From Paenibacillus sp. 1_12 (GTDB lineage Bacteria > Bacillota > Bacilli > Paenibacillales > NBRC-103111), in NCBI RefSeq assembly GCF_900114475.1, contig NZ_FOTE01000002.1, positions 124,001-188,000 on the forward strand: a stretch of 64,000 nucleotides of DNA, read 5' to 3'. Below are positions 52,118 through 61,707 of this stretch, piece by piece. The position numbers were made by a program, and so were the translations under genes. The notes below the pieces were generated by a model, which saw nothing but the letters and a program-made list of their open reading frames with translations, did not search any database and was not told the origin of the DNA. Numbering within the stretch: position 1 is the stretch's first letter; every line of letters starts with the position of its first letter.

Positions 52118-53704
52118 ATGTACAAAGTATTAGTAATGGATGGAATCAGTGATCTGGGGATTCAACTGCTCAATGATGCAGCAGATGTGACAGTCGACAA
52201 AAAAATCGGCTTATCGGAAAGTGAACTAATCGAGATCATTGCTGATTATGACGCACTGATGGTAAGAAGCCAAACCAAGGTTACCGACAACATTATGGCC
52301 GCAGCACCTAAGCTGAAGGTTGTAGGACGCGCAGGCGTGGGTGTAGATAACATTGATCTTCAAGCGGCAACCAGCCGTGGTATTGTCGTAATCAATGCTC
52401 CTGATGGAAATACGATTGCAACTTGTGAATTAACATTCGCTATGATGATGTCGGTAGCACGTTCCATTCCACAAGCATACAAAAAAACCGTTAGCGGTGA
52501 ATGGGATCGCAAAACTTTTGTTGGTGTTGAACTGCGCAATAAAACGCTTGGTATTCTGGGTATGGGCCGTATCGGTAGTGAAGTAGCCAAACGCGCTAAG
52601 GTTTTTGGTATGAACGTGATTGGTTATGACCCTTTCCTGACAGAAGAGCGTGCTGAGCAAATGGGCGTTAAGCTGGGAACCGTTAATGAGATTGCCGCTC
52701 AGGCTGATTTTATTACGGTACATACACCATTGACTCCTGAAACGCGCCATATCATTGCCCGCCCGCAATTCGAGCTAATGAGAAAAGGCGTTCGCATCAT
52801 TAACTGTGCACGCGGCGGTATTATCGATGAAGCTGCTTTAGTCGAAGCTATTGATGCAGGTATCGTTGCTGGAGCTGCATTTGACGTATATGAGCAAGAG
52901 CCGCCTCAAGCAGATCATCCGTTTTTGAACAATCCAAAAATTATCGTGACCCCGCATTTGGGCGCATCTACAGTTGAAGCACAAGAAAATGTTGCTATTG
53001 ACGTTTCCGAGGAAGTGCTCCATATTTTACGTGACGAGCCTTTCAAAAATGCGGTAAACATGTCTCCGGTTCCACCAGCGGTTCTAAGCAAGCTTCAGCC
53101 TTATTTCAACCTTGGTGACAAGCTTGGCAGATTTATCGGTCAAACTACCGAAGGTGCGATCAAAGAAATCGTAGTTAACTACTCTGGAGATTTGGCTGAC
53201 GTAGATACTGCGCCATTAACTCGCTATATCGTACGCGGCATTCTGTCTAACCAATTGGAAGGTGTCAATATCGTGAATGCGATGCACCTTGCCAAAACTC
53301 GCGACGTTAATATTGTGATCCAAAAATCAGCAGCTACACAAACCTTCACCAACTTGGTATCCGTTACGTTGAAAAGCAAAAATGATGTACGCATCGTTGC
53401 CGGAACGCTCCTTGCTGGTTACGGCGAGCGCATAGTGCAAATTTCTCAATACCCGGTTGATATTGCACCAAACGGTAATTTGCTGCTCATTTCTCATAAC
53501 GATAAACCCGGTATTATCGGTAAAGTAGGAACTTTGCTTGGTAATAATGACGTCAACATCGCTACGATGCAGGTGGGTCGTAAAGTCATTGGCGGCTCTG
53601 CTATTATGGTCCTCTCAACGGATAAAAAGACGCCTAAAGAAGTTCTGCAGCAGCTCATCCAACTGCCAGAGATTACACATGTGAATGAGCTTACACTGGA
53701 TTAA
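52118..53704 (+). CDS. serA: D-3-phosphoglycerate dehydrogenase SerA
   Basis: The 528-residue enzyme has the substrate/NAD domains of 2-hydroxyacid dehydrogenases (VVGRAGVGVDNIDL, GILGMGRIGSEVAKR, GRGGIIDE-type NCARGGIIDEAAL, TPHLGASTVEAQ). An intervening domain and a C-terminal ACT domain (KPGIIGKVGTLLGNNDVNIATMQVGRK) complete the long PGDH form found in Bacilli. It catalyses the first step of serine synthesis. ATG at 52118 with GTGGAGG 9 nt upstream. It is controlled by the T-box leader, and a bidirectional terminator follows. Confidence 0.96.
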   Translation: MYKVLVMDGISDLGIQLLNDAADVTVDKKIGLSESELIEIIADYDALMVRSQTKVTDNIMAAAPKLKVVGRAGVGVDNIDLQAATSRGIVVINAPDGNTIATCELTFAMMMSVARSIPQAYKKTVSGEWDRKTFVGVELRNKTLGILGMGRIGSEVAKRAKVFGMNVIGYDPFLTEERAEQMGVKLGTVNEIAAQADFITVHTPLTPETRHIIARPQFELMRKGVRIINCARGGIIDEAALVEAIDAGIVAGAAFDVYEQEPPQADHPFLNNPKIIVTPHLGASTVEAQENVAIDVSEEVLHILRDEPFKNAVNMSPVPPAVLSKLQPYFNLGDKLGRFIGQTTEGAIKEIVVNYSGDLADVDTAPLTRYIVRGILSNQLEGVNIVNAMHLAKTRDVNIVIQKSAATQTFTNLVSVTLKSKNDVRIVAGTLLAGYGERIVQISQYPVDIAPNGNLLLISHNDKPGIIGKVGTLLGNNDVNIATMQVGRKVIGGSAIMVLSTDKKTPKEVLQQLIQLPEITHVNELTLD

Positions 53705-53756
53705 GATTACTTGTTCGACTGTTTCACGAACAACAAGAAAAACCTTGTTCGTTCAA

Positions 53757-53804
53757 CATAAAAAGAGAGCTTCCGATACGCAATCGGAGCTCTCTTTTTA
53801 TGTT
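53757..53804. terminator. Bidirectional terminator between serA and resE
   Basis: A long perfect stem (AAAAAGAGAGCTTCCGAT with its complement) and T runs on both strands serve the convergent genes. Confidence 0.9.
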
Positions 53805-55651
53805 GATATCGTTTTGACGGGAAGGATCACAGAAAATGTCGTTCCTTGCCCTACTGTGCTTTTTACCATGACAGCGCCATGATGAGCCTCTACAAGGTTT
53901 CGAACAATAGATAATCCAAGACCAGTCCCGCCTGAAGCACCTCGTGTACGAGCCTTATCCGCTTTGTAAAAGCGTTCAAAGACATATGGGAGGTCACCTG
54001 CCGGAATTCCGATACCTTGATCGATAATTTCAATCAACACCGCATCTTCACCCTTGTAAGTTTGACGCTCAGCGCGTATAACGATTTCTGCTTGAGAAGG
54101 CGTATGCCGTATCGCATTATCCAATAAATTCGTCAGCACCTGCTCCAATCGATCTTCATCGGCTTGATACAGGATCAGCTCTTCTTCCGGCAGCTCATAG
54201 CTCATCAGAATGCCTTGTTCCTTCGAAAGTGCCGCGAACTTGCGATGTATACGTTTGATAAAGCTGCGTACCTCAACGAGGCGAAGATGCAGCTCGATAT
54301 TCCCTGTCTCCATCCGGGCTAAATCCAAAAGATCTCGGACCAGCCTGCCCATTCGAAGCGATTCCTCATGAATAACCTGTGCGAGCTCTTGTCGTTCTTC
54401 AGCAGAGCCTGCAATATCATCGAGTAGTGCCTCGCTATACCCTTGCAGCATCGACAATGGCGTACGCAGCTCATGAGATACATTGGCCACAAAATCTTTG
54501 CGCAGCTTGTCCAGCCTGAATTCCTCTGTAACATCTCGCAAAACGGCGACCACACCACGTACGGCAGCACGAGCATATAACGGGGTCAACACAACTGACC
54601 ATACCTCATTTTGAACATGAAGCTTGGAAGTAATCTCCTTAGCACCTGTAATCACTTCGTCAAATAACATTCTCATCGGTTCAGGAATGACGGAGTTATG
54701 TTGTTGAAGTACTGGCAGCATGGATTGCTCTGGCTCGCCATCAATCCAATGAATCTGATTCCAGTCGTTGACGATTTTATCGCCCTGTGGATTAGCCAGA
54801 ATCACACTTCCGTCTGAATCAAATGTAATCACGGCATCCGTCATACTGCGCAATATACTGGATAAATGCTCTTTTTCGTGACTGAGTGCTTTAATCGTAT
54901 CGGATAATTCCTCTCCCATCCGATTAAAGGTTTTACCCAATTCGCCGATTTCATCTGATGACGTAATAGGTACTCTGGTTCCATACTCACCAAGAGAAAT
55001 TAAATCGGCTGCTTTCTTGAGCTTCAACAGCGGTTGAGTAATTTTTGTCAGCAGAAAAAAAGCGAAAAATGTTGTCATTAAAAAACCAATCAAGGAAACG
55101 TAAGCAAATAACCGAATGACATATGACTGTGTAGCTTCTACAGATTGAGCCTTTTGATACAGAATAGCTGCCCCAATAATATTTTGCTGCGTTGCGTCCA
55201 TCAAAGGAACCGCTACAGCCGAGTACTGACTATTTGCCGGCTGCCGGCTGCCCGCACTGTTCACGATTTGATTATCTATCGATTCTCCAGCAAATACCCG
55301 CTTCAACATGACATCCGAAAAAAAATCATCGTAATGCAGATTTATAGAGCTCCATTTCTGGGCTGGTATATTCATCGGCTTTAATGTGGGATCCACGACA
55401 AAAACTGAAGCGTCCTGGGCACTTAAAAGATCATTGACCAGATCGATATAACGTTCATCTCCACTGTGTAAAGAAATGCCGCTGGTCACCTTTTGGCCCA
55501 GCTTCCGCAAATTTTCGATTTGATCCTGAGATTTGGGAAAAGACGTTTCCAGATATTGAATGAGAAACAAACCGAGCACAAGCAGAACAACAGCTACGAG
55601 TCCAATAATAGTCAACCACAGTTTACCAACGATACCTTTTAAGCTGAACAC
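53798..55651 (-). CDS. resE: Respiration-regulating sensor histidine kinase ResE
   Basis: The 617-residue kinase has a membrane helix near residues 8-28, an extracytoplasmic sensor region, and a second helix (about 175-195). A HAMP domain, a PAS domain (SILRSMTDAVITFDSDGSVILANP), a HisKA box (FVANVSHELRTPLSMLQGYSEAL, phospho-acceptor His) and an ATPase domain (NLLDNAIRHTPS, GIGIPAGDLPYVFERFYKAD, GTGLGLSIVRNLV) follow. It pairs with ResD just upstream and controls anaerobic respiration and cytochrome genes in B. subtilis. GTG at 55651 follows AGGTG with 10 nt spacing. Confidence 0.93.
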   Translation of the reverse strand: MFSLKGIVGKLWLTIIGLVAVVLLVLGLFLIQYLETSFPKSQDQIENLRKLGQKVTSGISLHSGDERYIDLVNDLLSAQDASVFVVDPTLKPMNIPAQKWSSINLHYDDFFSDVMLKRVFAGESIDNQIVNSAGSRQPANSQYSAVAVPLMDATQQNIIGAAILYQKAQSVEATQSYVIRLFAYVSLIGFLMTTFFAFFLLTKITQPLLKLKKAADLISLGEYGTRVPITSSDEIGELGKTFNRMGEELSDTIKALSHEKEHLSSILRSMTDAVITFDSDGSVILANPQGDKIVNDWNQIHWIDGEPEQSMLPVLQQHNSVIPEPMRMLFDEVITGAKEITSKLHVQNEVWSVVLTPLYARAAVRGVVAVLRDVTEEFRLDKLRKDFVANVSHELRTPLSMLQGYSEALLDDIAGSAEERQELAQVIHEESLRMGRLVRDLLDLARMETGNIELHLRLVEVRSFIKRIHRKFAALSKEQGILMSYELPEEELILYQADEDRLEQVLTNLLDNAIRHTPSQAEIVIRAERQTYKGEDAVLIEIIDQGIGIPAGDLPYVFERFYKADKARTRGASGGTGLGLSIVRNLVEAHHGAVMVKSTVGQGTTFSVILPVKTIST

Positions 55652-55652
55652 G

Positions 55653-56369
55653 TTACTTTGGCACCTCAAGCTTGTATCCGACGCCCCATACGGTTGTAAT
55701 CATAGAAGCGGCATCCGGCGATACTTTATTCAGCTTTTCGCGCAGCCTTTTAACGTGTGTATCCACGGTTCTCAAATCCCCAAAAAATTCATAATTCCAT
55801 ACATCCTTCAACAGCTCTTCCCGTGAAAACACTTTGTCCGGCGATACCGCCAAATAATGAAGCAGCTCATACTCCTTGGGAGTCAGTGCAACCTCTTGTC
55901 CACCAGCACTCACACGATGTGCATCATGCTCGATAATCAGGTTAGGGAATACGATGTTATTGCTGGAATTGACTTCCTTAGATAAGTAAGCAGTCACCGA
56001 GGATCTTCTCAGGATCGCTTTCACCCGGTAGATCACTTCACGCGGACTGAACGGTTTAACCACATAATCATCAGCGCCCATTTCAAAGCCCTGTACACGA
56101 TTGGTTTCCTCACCTTTAGCCGTAAGCATAATGACCGGCGTGGATTTAACCTGCCGCAATCTTGCACACACCTCGTTGCCATCAATACCCGGAAGCATAA
56201 CATCCAGTAAAATTAAATCGTAATCGGTTTCAAGCGCCTTTTTCAAGGCTGTTTCGCCATCCTCCGCTTCATCGATAATGAAATTTTCTTTCTCCAGGTA
56301 CATGCGCAGCAAGCGGCGAATCCGCTCTTCATCGTCGACTACCAAAATCGTCATTTTAACATCAGACAT
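55653..56369 (-). CDS. resD: OmpR-family response regulator ResD
   Basis: The 238-residue regulator has a receiver domain (ILVVDDEERIRRLL, LILLDVMLPGIDG with phospho-acceptor Asp, MLTAKGEE, VKPFSPREV). A winged-helix output domain follows, with LTPKEYELLHYLAVSPDKVFSREELL and VDTHVKRLREKL. With ResE it activates respiration genes, probably including qcr and res in this window; a GTGAC direct repeat sits upstream of qcrA. ATG at 56369 follows GAGAGGG. Confidence 0.93.
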   Translation of the reverse strand: MSDVKMTILVVDDEERIRRLLRMYLEKENFIIDEAEDGETALKKALETDYDLILLDVMLPGIDGNEVCARLRQVKSTPVIMLTAKGEETNRVQGFEMGADDYVVKPFSPREVIYRVKAILRRSSVTAYLSKEVNSSNNIVFPNLIIEHDAHRVSAGGQEVALTPKEYELLHYLAVSPDKVFSREELLKDVWNYEFFGDLRTVDTHVKRLREKLNKVSPDAASMITTVWGVGYKLEVPK

Positions 56370-56560
56370 CGGTTTCAACCCTCTCTGTTTTATTGTTATA
56401 TTTCACTTGAGTACGTAAATATTGCTTCGTGGCAGGATTATGGTTCAGTTTCCCTCACACTTGTATTATTATCTTAGATTCATTTACTCTGAAATGAGTC
56501 ACGAACATAGAGTTTTTTTGTAGTAAGTTTACGTGAATCTTATTCATGCAGGTGTATGGA

Positions 56561-56676
56561 GGGAAAGGGAATGGTATGGAAAGTGTAACGGCCGCCTTTG
56601 AAGTTCAATTTGTTACCAACAAAATATAATAAAAACAAATTGAACTTCAACAGCGGTGCAATACCATCCCTTTACC
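56561..56676. repeat. Large imperfect palindrome between resD and resC
   Basis: A perfect 17-bp stem (56598-56614 with 56634-56650) has a 19-nt A/T-rich loop. Outside it, CCGC/GCGG (56592-56595 with 56653-56656) and AAAGGGAATGGTAT with ATACCATCCCTTT (56564-56577 with 56661-56673, one base gap) continue the symmetry. No T run follows, so it is not a normal terminator. The rest of the 56370-56726 gap shows no other feature. Confidence 0.8.
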
Positions 56677-56726
56677 GGAATAACCGATAGCCTGAATAAA
56701 ATTCACGAAGACTTCCTTAAAAACCT

Positions 56727-57974
56727 CTACGCCCCCGAATACGAATGCAATCCAGCTATAACCAAATTAACCCCAACCAGCGTAAACATAACAACTATAA
56801 ACCCAATTACCGCGAGCCAAGCTGAACGTTTACCTTGCCATCCTTTTGAAAACCGCAAATGTAAATATGCAGCATAATACAAGAAGACGATCAGCGCCCA
56901 CACTTCCTTGGGATCCCAGCCCCAGAATCGGCCCCACGCCTCAGCCGCCCAAATCATCGCAAAGATCAAAGCTCCCAAAGTGAAAATCGGATAGCCTATA
57001 GCAATCGCCCGATAACTGATCTCATCGATGTCTTCAAGATCAATTCCTTTCAGCAGAGGGCTAATGGCAGCCCCTAATGGCTTGCGGGCAATCAGGCGAA
57101 GCAATCCATAAAGAATTAAGCCCCCACCAATAGACCAAACCACCGTATTCAGCTTACGGCCTGCGTTCGACCCCTTCATCCATGACGGAGCTTCGAAAGG
57201 CGCTTGGGTCATGCCAAGAAATGGCTTCATCTCCACCTGCTCCCCTTCAAAGGGCTTGAAGATTGGTGGCAGTACGTAATCAACATTCTGCTTGATCATC
57301 TGCTCTGTGCCATCCTTACCGGTGTAGAGAACGTCGTTAGCGAATCTGGCGTGATAGCCGGATGCATTAAACCCAAATATAGAAATGACAAAAGCAATGA
57401 TCAGGACCAGAGAAAATAACGTAACCTCAACTCCGCGCTGCTCCTTGCGATCAGCCGGCTCCTTACCGGCAAAATTAACACTGCGCAGCAGATACATCAA
57501 ACCAGCAGCAAAACCAACCGCAAAAAATGCTTCTCCAAACGCTGCAGTCGTTACATGAATCTTCAACCAATAGCTCTGCAAAGCCGGGATAAGCGGCTGT
57601 ACGTCTTTGGGAAACACGGATGCGTAACCAATAATAATGATTCCGATCGGTACTGCAAATACCCCAAGGACAGGCGCACGATATATAAAGTACACCACGA
57701 TAAACGCAACAATGATCATCATTCCAAGAAATGTCATAAATTCATACATGTTGCTGGTAGGGATATGACCCGCCTCGTACCATCTTGTAAAAAAGAATCC
57801 TGCATGACCTGCAAGCCCTATGATGGTCGCTCCAATCGCGTAATTACCCCATTTTCTCGTATGCTCGATTGGATTGTCCTGGGCCCACTTTTTCCCAAGA
57901 ATTGCAATCACGAACATCAGAAATGCCAGATTATAGACGATGAAACCGATTAGCAAAAACGAACTGCTTGTCAT
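56727..57974 (-). CDS. resC: Cytochrome c biogenesis protein ResC/CcsA-type (CcsB in Bacilli)
   Basis: The 415-residue polytopic membrane protein has the tryptophan-rich heme-handling motif GRFWGWDPKEVWALIVF near the C-terminus. An upstream region with conserved His completes the CcsA/ResC heme-attachment protein. It works with ResB to export and attach heme to apocytochromes such as the QcrC domain. Its ATG overlaps the resB stop (TAATGA), so the two are coupled. Confidence 0.93.
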   Translation of the reverse strand: MTSSSFLLIGFIVYNLAFLMFVIAILGKKWAQDNPIEHTRKWGNYAIGATIIGLAGHAGFFFTRWYEAGHIPTSNMYEFMTFLGMMIIVAFIVVYFIYRAPVLGVFAVPIGIIIIGYASVFPKDVQPLIPALQSYWLKIHVTTAAFGEAFFAVGFAAGLMYLLRSVNFAGKEPADRKEQRGVEVTLFSLVLIIAFVISIFGFNASGYHARFANDVLYTGKDGTEQMIKQNVDYVLPPIFKPFEGEQVEMKPFLGMTQAPFEAPSWMKGSNAGRKLNTVVWSIGGGLILYGLLRLIARKPLGAAISPLLKGIDLEDIDEISYRAIAIGYPIFTLGALIFAMIWAAEAWGRFWGWDPKEVWALIVFLYYAAYLHLRFSKGWQGKRSAWLAVIGFIVVMFTLVGVNLVIAGLHSYSGA

Positions 57975-59650
57975 TACGTTACCACTCCTGTTTCCAACGA
58001 TTTGGGATCGGCTTCAATTCCCGACTTATGTAGAACCTGGGCGACTTCCTGACGAATGCCAAACCAGTTTTTGTTCGTGTGAGCGCCTAGAGCGAGCCGT
58101 CCGTTATCGATACGAAGCCAAATACGACGATGATGCCAGTAAAAACCCATAATAAGCCCAATCATAGAAATCGCTGCTCCTACCCAAATATAAGGCATCG
58201 CACGATCCACACGGATATTTAAATAGCTAATGTATTCTGAAAATTGCACATCGGCCATAGAATTAACAGAAAGCTCTAGTTGTTTTCCAATCTCCCCATT
58301 AATGTCATCCTGACGGAATGTAACCTTGTCAACCTGTCTTGGGAAATATAGATAGGGGACACCCTCAGCTGCCAATGCAGGACCTGTAATAGAGAATATA
58401 AATGCCGGCATTTTGGGGTCTTTGGATTTGGTTATTGGAACCCCTTTTTCATCCAGTCCAAAATCCGGGAAGTACGCCTTTACCTTCAACGTATAAGGTC
58501 CAACCTGATAGCTGTCTTGTGGCCGTGTCATGGACAAGTCCAGGCTGCCGTAGGCAGTCCCGGTTTGTTTATCCTTTAACGTCGGTTTCACGGAAATCAG
58601 CATTGGTGATTCCTTGTAGTCAAATTGGTAGGCCATCAAGCCTTTATACTCAAGCGGTTCATTCACTATAATATTTTGACGGTGAACCTCCTCAAGCACG
58701 GGCTGCTTGAAGGGATCATCACAGTCGGCTTTACAGGTGTATAAAACCGCATTCGTTTCGTATATTTTGGGTACTGCCTGATCCTTGGCACGAAATCCTT
58801 CAGACATTTCATTCGCTTCATAATATTCCAATGTGAATTTTTCATTTTTCAAGTAATACGATGTTTCCGGAATTTTTACAACTTGTCCTTCAGGGAAAGC
58901 GACATGCTGATCCATATGCCAGCCTGGAATACTTCTCATGAGAATGGCCAGCAAAAAAATGATGAGTCCGATATGGTTAATATAGGGACCCCAGCGGCTA
59001 AACCGATTCTTTTCCGCCAGCAGTGCGGTACCTTCTGTATGTACACGATAGTGCTTTTTCTGCAATTGTTTAGCTGCTTGTTGAACCCAGGCTTGCTCCG
59101 CTTCCTCTGATAATGCTGCATTGTGAGGAAGATCACCGCTATAGGAAACCTTTTGACGTAAAATAAATCTCAGATGTTTTCGAATTTGCTGCTTGGATAG
59201 AGCCCTGTAAAGCGGCAGTACCCTATCGAGGCTGCAAACGACAAGCGAGGTTCCAATCATTAAAAGAAGACCGATGAACCACCAGGACTCAAAGGTATGA
59301 GACAATCCCAGTAAATAATAGATCTTTCCTAACGTCCCATACGTGTCCTCATAGTAGGTTGAAGGGTCAAAATTAAGGAAGGAATTTTCCTGGGGATAAA
59401 TCGTACCTACTGCCGAGCCCAGCAGTGTAATAATAATCATATAAATAGCGATCTTTACGGAAGAAAAGAAATTCCAAACTTTGTCGATCAAATCCGGATT
59501 AGCTTTTTGGGAGCGTCTAGCTACTCCATCATAACGCATTTCAAGTGGCTCCGTGCCAGCCTCTTCAAAGAGAGGCTTTCCACAGGCTTCGCAAAGTACG
59601 GTCCCGACATGATTCAGGTGACCGCATTCACATTTTGTGTTTTGAATCAT
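57974..59650 (-). CDS. resB: Cytochrome c biogenesis protein ResB (Ccs1 type)
   Basis: The 558-residue protein starts with a zinc-ribbon-like Cys cluster (KCECGHLNHVGTVLCEACG, about residues 6-24), as in B. subtilis ResB. Membrane helices near 68-88, 122-140 and 222-240 and a last one near 490-510 surround a large extracytoplasmic domain. It forms the heme-transfer machine with ResC. ATG start; CAGGAGG precedes it. It is in line with resA upstream and resC downstream. Confidence 0.92.
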   Translation of the reverse strand: MIQNTKCECGHLNHVGTVLCEACGKPLFEEAGTEPLEMRYDGVARRSQKANPDLIDKVWNFFSSVKIAIYMIIITLLGSAVGTIYPQENSFLNFDPSTYYEDTYGTLGKIYYLLGLSHTFESWWFIGLLLMIGTSLVVCSLDRVLPLYRALSKQQIRKHLRFILRQKVSYSGDLPHNAALSEEAEQAWVQQAAKQLQKKHYRVHTEGTALLAEKNRFSRWGPYINHIGLIIFLLAILMRSIPGWHMDQHVAFPEGQVVKIPETSYYLKNEKFTLEYYEANEMSEGFRAKDQAVPKIYETNAVLYTCKADCDDPFKQPVLEEVHRQNIIVNEPLEYKGLMAYQFDYKESPMLISVKPTLKDKQTGTAYGSLDLSMTRPQDSYQVGPYTLKVKAYFPDFGLDEKGVPITKSKDPKMPAFIFSITGPALAAEGVPYLYFPRQVDKVTFRQDDINGEIGKQLELSVNSMADVQFSEYISYLNIRVDRAMPYIWVGAAISMIGLIMGFYWHHRRIWLRIDNGRLALGAHTNKNWFGIRQEVAQVLHKSGIEADPKSLETGVVT

Positions 59651-59695
59651 GGGGCGCCTCCTGAGCTTTCTTACTGATTAAAAATGGGTTGTCAT

Positions 59696-60241
59696 TCATG
59701 GTTTGGAATTTGCTTGAGTTGAAGCCTTGATCGAGTTGAGTGTCTTTTCAATAAAAGACTCACTCATCTCCCCGACCATAATCTTGGCTATTTTGCCATC
59801 TGGCGATATAAAGAACGTTGTTGGATAATTGCTGACACCGTAGCGTTTGCGCGTTGCCTCGTTGTCATCCAGCAAAATCGGAAATGTGATTTTATACTGG
59901 TCAATAAAGCTTTGCACGGTTATTTTACTTTCACCGAGATTTAAAGCCAGAAATTCTACATTTTGTTTGTCCCGCTTGTCAAACTGATGTTGAATAGCAG
60001 GCATTTCCTCTTTGCATGGAGGACAAAAAGTGCCCCAAAAGTTTACCATCACCGTTTTTCCTTTATAATCAGACAGCGTATGCTTCTTACCGTCCAGTCC
60101 GGACAATGTAAAATTGGGGGCGATGGAACCTTCAACCAGTCGCTTATCCGTTGCATACAAATTATTGAACAGCGTCAGTGCACCGATCACTATGGCAATG
60201 GCGAAAATCGCCAACTGTATCCATCTTCTATTTTTGCCCAT
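59696..60241 (-). CDS. resA: Thiol-disulfide oxidoreductase ResA
   Basis: The 181-residue protein has an N-terminal membrane anchor (about 8-27) and a thioredoxin domain with the active site WGTFCPPCKEE (CPPC near residues 73-78). It reduces the Cys pair of apocytochromes c outside the membrane before heme attachment by ResBC. ATG with GGAG upstream. It is the first of the resABCDE order after rluB, as in B. subtilis. Confidence 0.93.
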   Translation of the reverse strand: MGKNRRWIQLAIFAIAIVIGALTLFNNLYATDKRLVEGSIAPNFTLSGLDGKKHTLSDYKGKTVMVNFWGTFCPPCKEEMPAIQHQFDKRDKQNVEFLALNLGESKITVQSFIDQYKITFPILLDDNEATRKRYGVSNYPTTFFISPDGKIAKIMVGEMSESFIEKTLNSIKASTQANSKP

Positions 60242-60311
60242 TGATGCTCACTCCAAACGGAAGCTAGTCAGTATAGTCTATGTTCATTATAGCTAACTTT
60301 AATGCCAACAC

Positions 60312-61058
60312 TTATTTGTCTTTTTGAATTTTATGTGTCCTTAGCGCTTCCTCTGTGAGCTCTTTGATTTCTTTGGCTTCCAGATGACGGTATTTCCCCC
60401 GTGGAACTCCTGTTAGAGCAATCGGGCCGAATTGAACACGCTTGAGCTTGATTAATGGAAATTGGATAGCATCGAACATACGACGAACCTGACGGTTACG
60501 TCCTTCATAAATGGTAATCGATACGATGGTTTCCTTTTTAGCTGGATCAATATCATAAAAATCTGCCTCTGCAGGAGCAGTCATCCCATCCTCCAGCTCG
60601 ATTCCATCACGCAGCTTGTCCAATAACGAACCATGCGGAACCCCTTTAACTGTGGCATGATAGGTACGTGGCACATGATGCCTTGGATGCGTGAGCAAAT
60701 TGGCGAACTCTCCATCATTGGTCAGCAGCAGCAAGCCCTCTGTATCATAATCAAGTCGACCTACAGGGTAAATCCTTTCATGGATATCCCCCAGAAAATC
60801 GGTTACGATTTTCCGTCCGCCTGGATCAGAAGCACTCGTAATTACCCCTTTTGGCTTATTAAACAGAACGTAAATCTTTTTCTCCTGCTTGATCTTGCGG
60901 CCATCTACGGTGATCACATCTTTACTTCCGTCAACCTTAACGCCCAGGGTTGTGACAACCTCATCGTTAACCTGAACACGTCCAGCTGTTATTAATTCCT
61001 CACACTTACGACGGGAGGCTACTCCCGCTTCTGCTAATACTTTTTGTAATCGTTCCAT
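60312..61058 (-). CDS. rluB: Pseudouridine synthase RluB
   Basis: The 248-residue enzyme has an N-terminal S4 domain (MERLQKVLAEAGVASRRKCEELITAGRVQVND). The RsuA/RluB catalytic domain follows, with the Asp in YPVGRLDYDTEGLLLLTNDGE. It modifies 23S rRNA at a position like U2605. ATG with GGAG about 6 nt upstream. It lies between spmB and resA as in B. subtilis (ypuL). Confidence 0.94.
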   Translation of the reverse strand: MERLQKVLAEAGVASRRKCEELITAGRVQVNDEVVTTLGVKVDGSKDVITVDGRKIKQEKKIYVLFNKPKGVITSASDPGGRKIVTDFLGDIHERIYPVGRLDYDTEGLLLLTNDGEFANLLTHPRHHVPRTYHATVKGVPHGSLLDKLRDGIELEDGMTAPAEADFYDIDPAKKETIVSITIYEGRNRQVRRMFDAIQFPLIKLKRVQFGPIALTGVPRGKYRHLEAKEIKELTEEALRTHKIQKDK

Positions 61059-61139
61059 TAGTCTCCATTCACCTCAAACCTAATGATACTCATCCTACAG
61101 AGAAATCACAAGTTGCTCCGGTGAAAATCTGTGTCAGTT

Positions 61140-61673
61140 CTATGCAAACACCAAATAACAAATAAAAATGGAAGCAGCGAAACCGACTGCATCCGAGATT
61201 AATCCCACTTTTAGCGCGTAGCTTGCCTTGCGGATTCCAATTGCACCAAAGTAGACCGTTATGACATACATCGTTGTATCTGTACTCCCTTGAATTGTCG
61301 ATGCAATGCGACCCACCATAGAATCGGGCCCAAATTGCTGCAAGAGATCAGTAGTAAATGCAAGCGAGCCCGCTCCCGTAATGGGACGTAAAATAGCAAG
61401 CGGCAGGATCTCGCTAGGAATTCCTAACATTTCGCAAAAGGGCTGCACCCAGTTGGTCATAAGCTCCATGGCACCCGACACTCTGAATATACTGATCGCT
61501 ACCATCATACCTACCAAATGCGGGATGATCCTGATCGCAGTATCAAAGCCGTCCTTGGCCCCGTCCACAAACGATTCGTATACGGGCACTTTACGATACA
61601 GAGCATAGAGGGGTATAAATACAATGATCATCGGGATCGCCCAAGCTGATATCAGATTAACGAAGGCATACAT
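61140..61673 (-). CDS. spmB: Spore maturation protein SpmB
   Basis: This 177-residue membrane protein has four to five helices and a nucleoside-recognition (Gate) domain pattern with ISIFRVSGAMELMTNWVQP, LAILRPITGAGSLAF and STDTTMYVITVYFGAIGI. SpmA and SpmB together affect spore core dehydration in Bacillus. ATG with GGAAGGG about 10 nt upstream. It is 35 bp after spmA and part of the dacB-spmA-spmB unit. Confidence 0.92.
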   Translation of the reverse strand: MYAFVNLISAWAIPMIIVFIPLYALYRKVPVYESFVDGAKDGFDTAIRIIPHLVGMMVAISIFRVSGAMELMTNWVQPFCEMLGIPSEILPLAILRPITGAGSLAFTTDLLQQFGPDSMVGRIASTIQGSTDTTMYVITVYFGAIGIRKASYALKVGLISDAVGFAASIFICYLVFA

Positions 61674-61707
61674 ACGGAATCATCCCTTCCCTTTCGTGTT
61701 ATTAACA

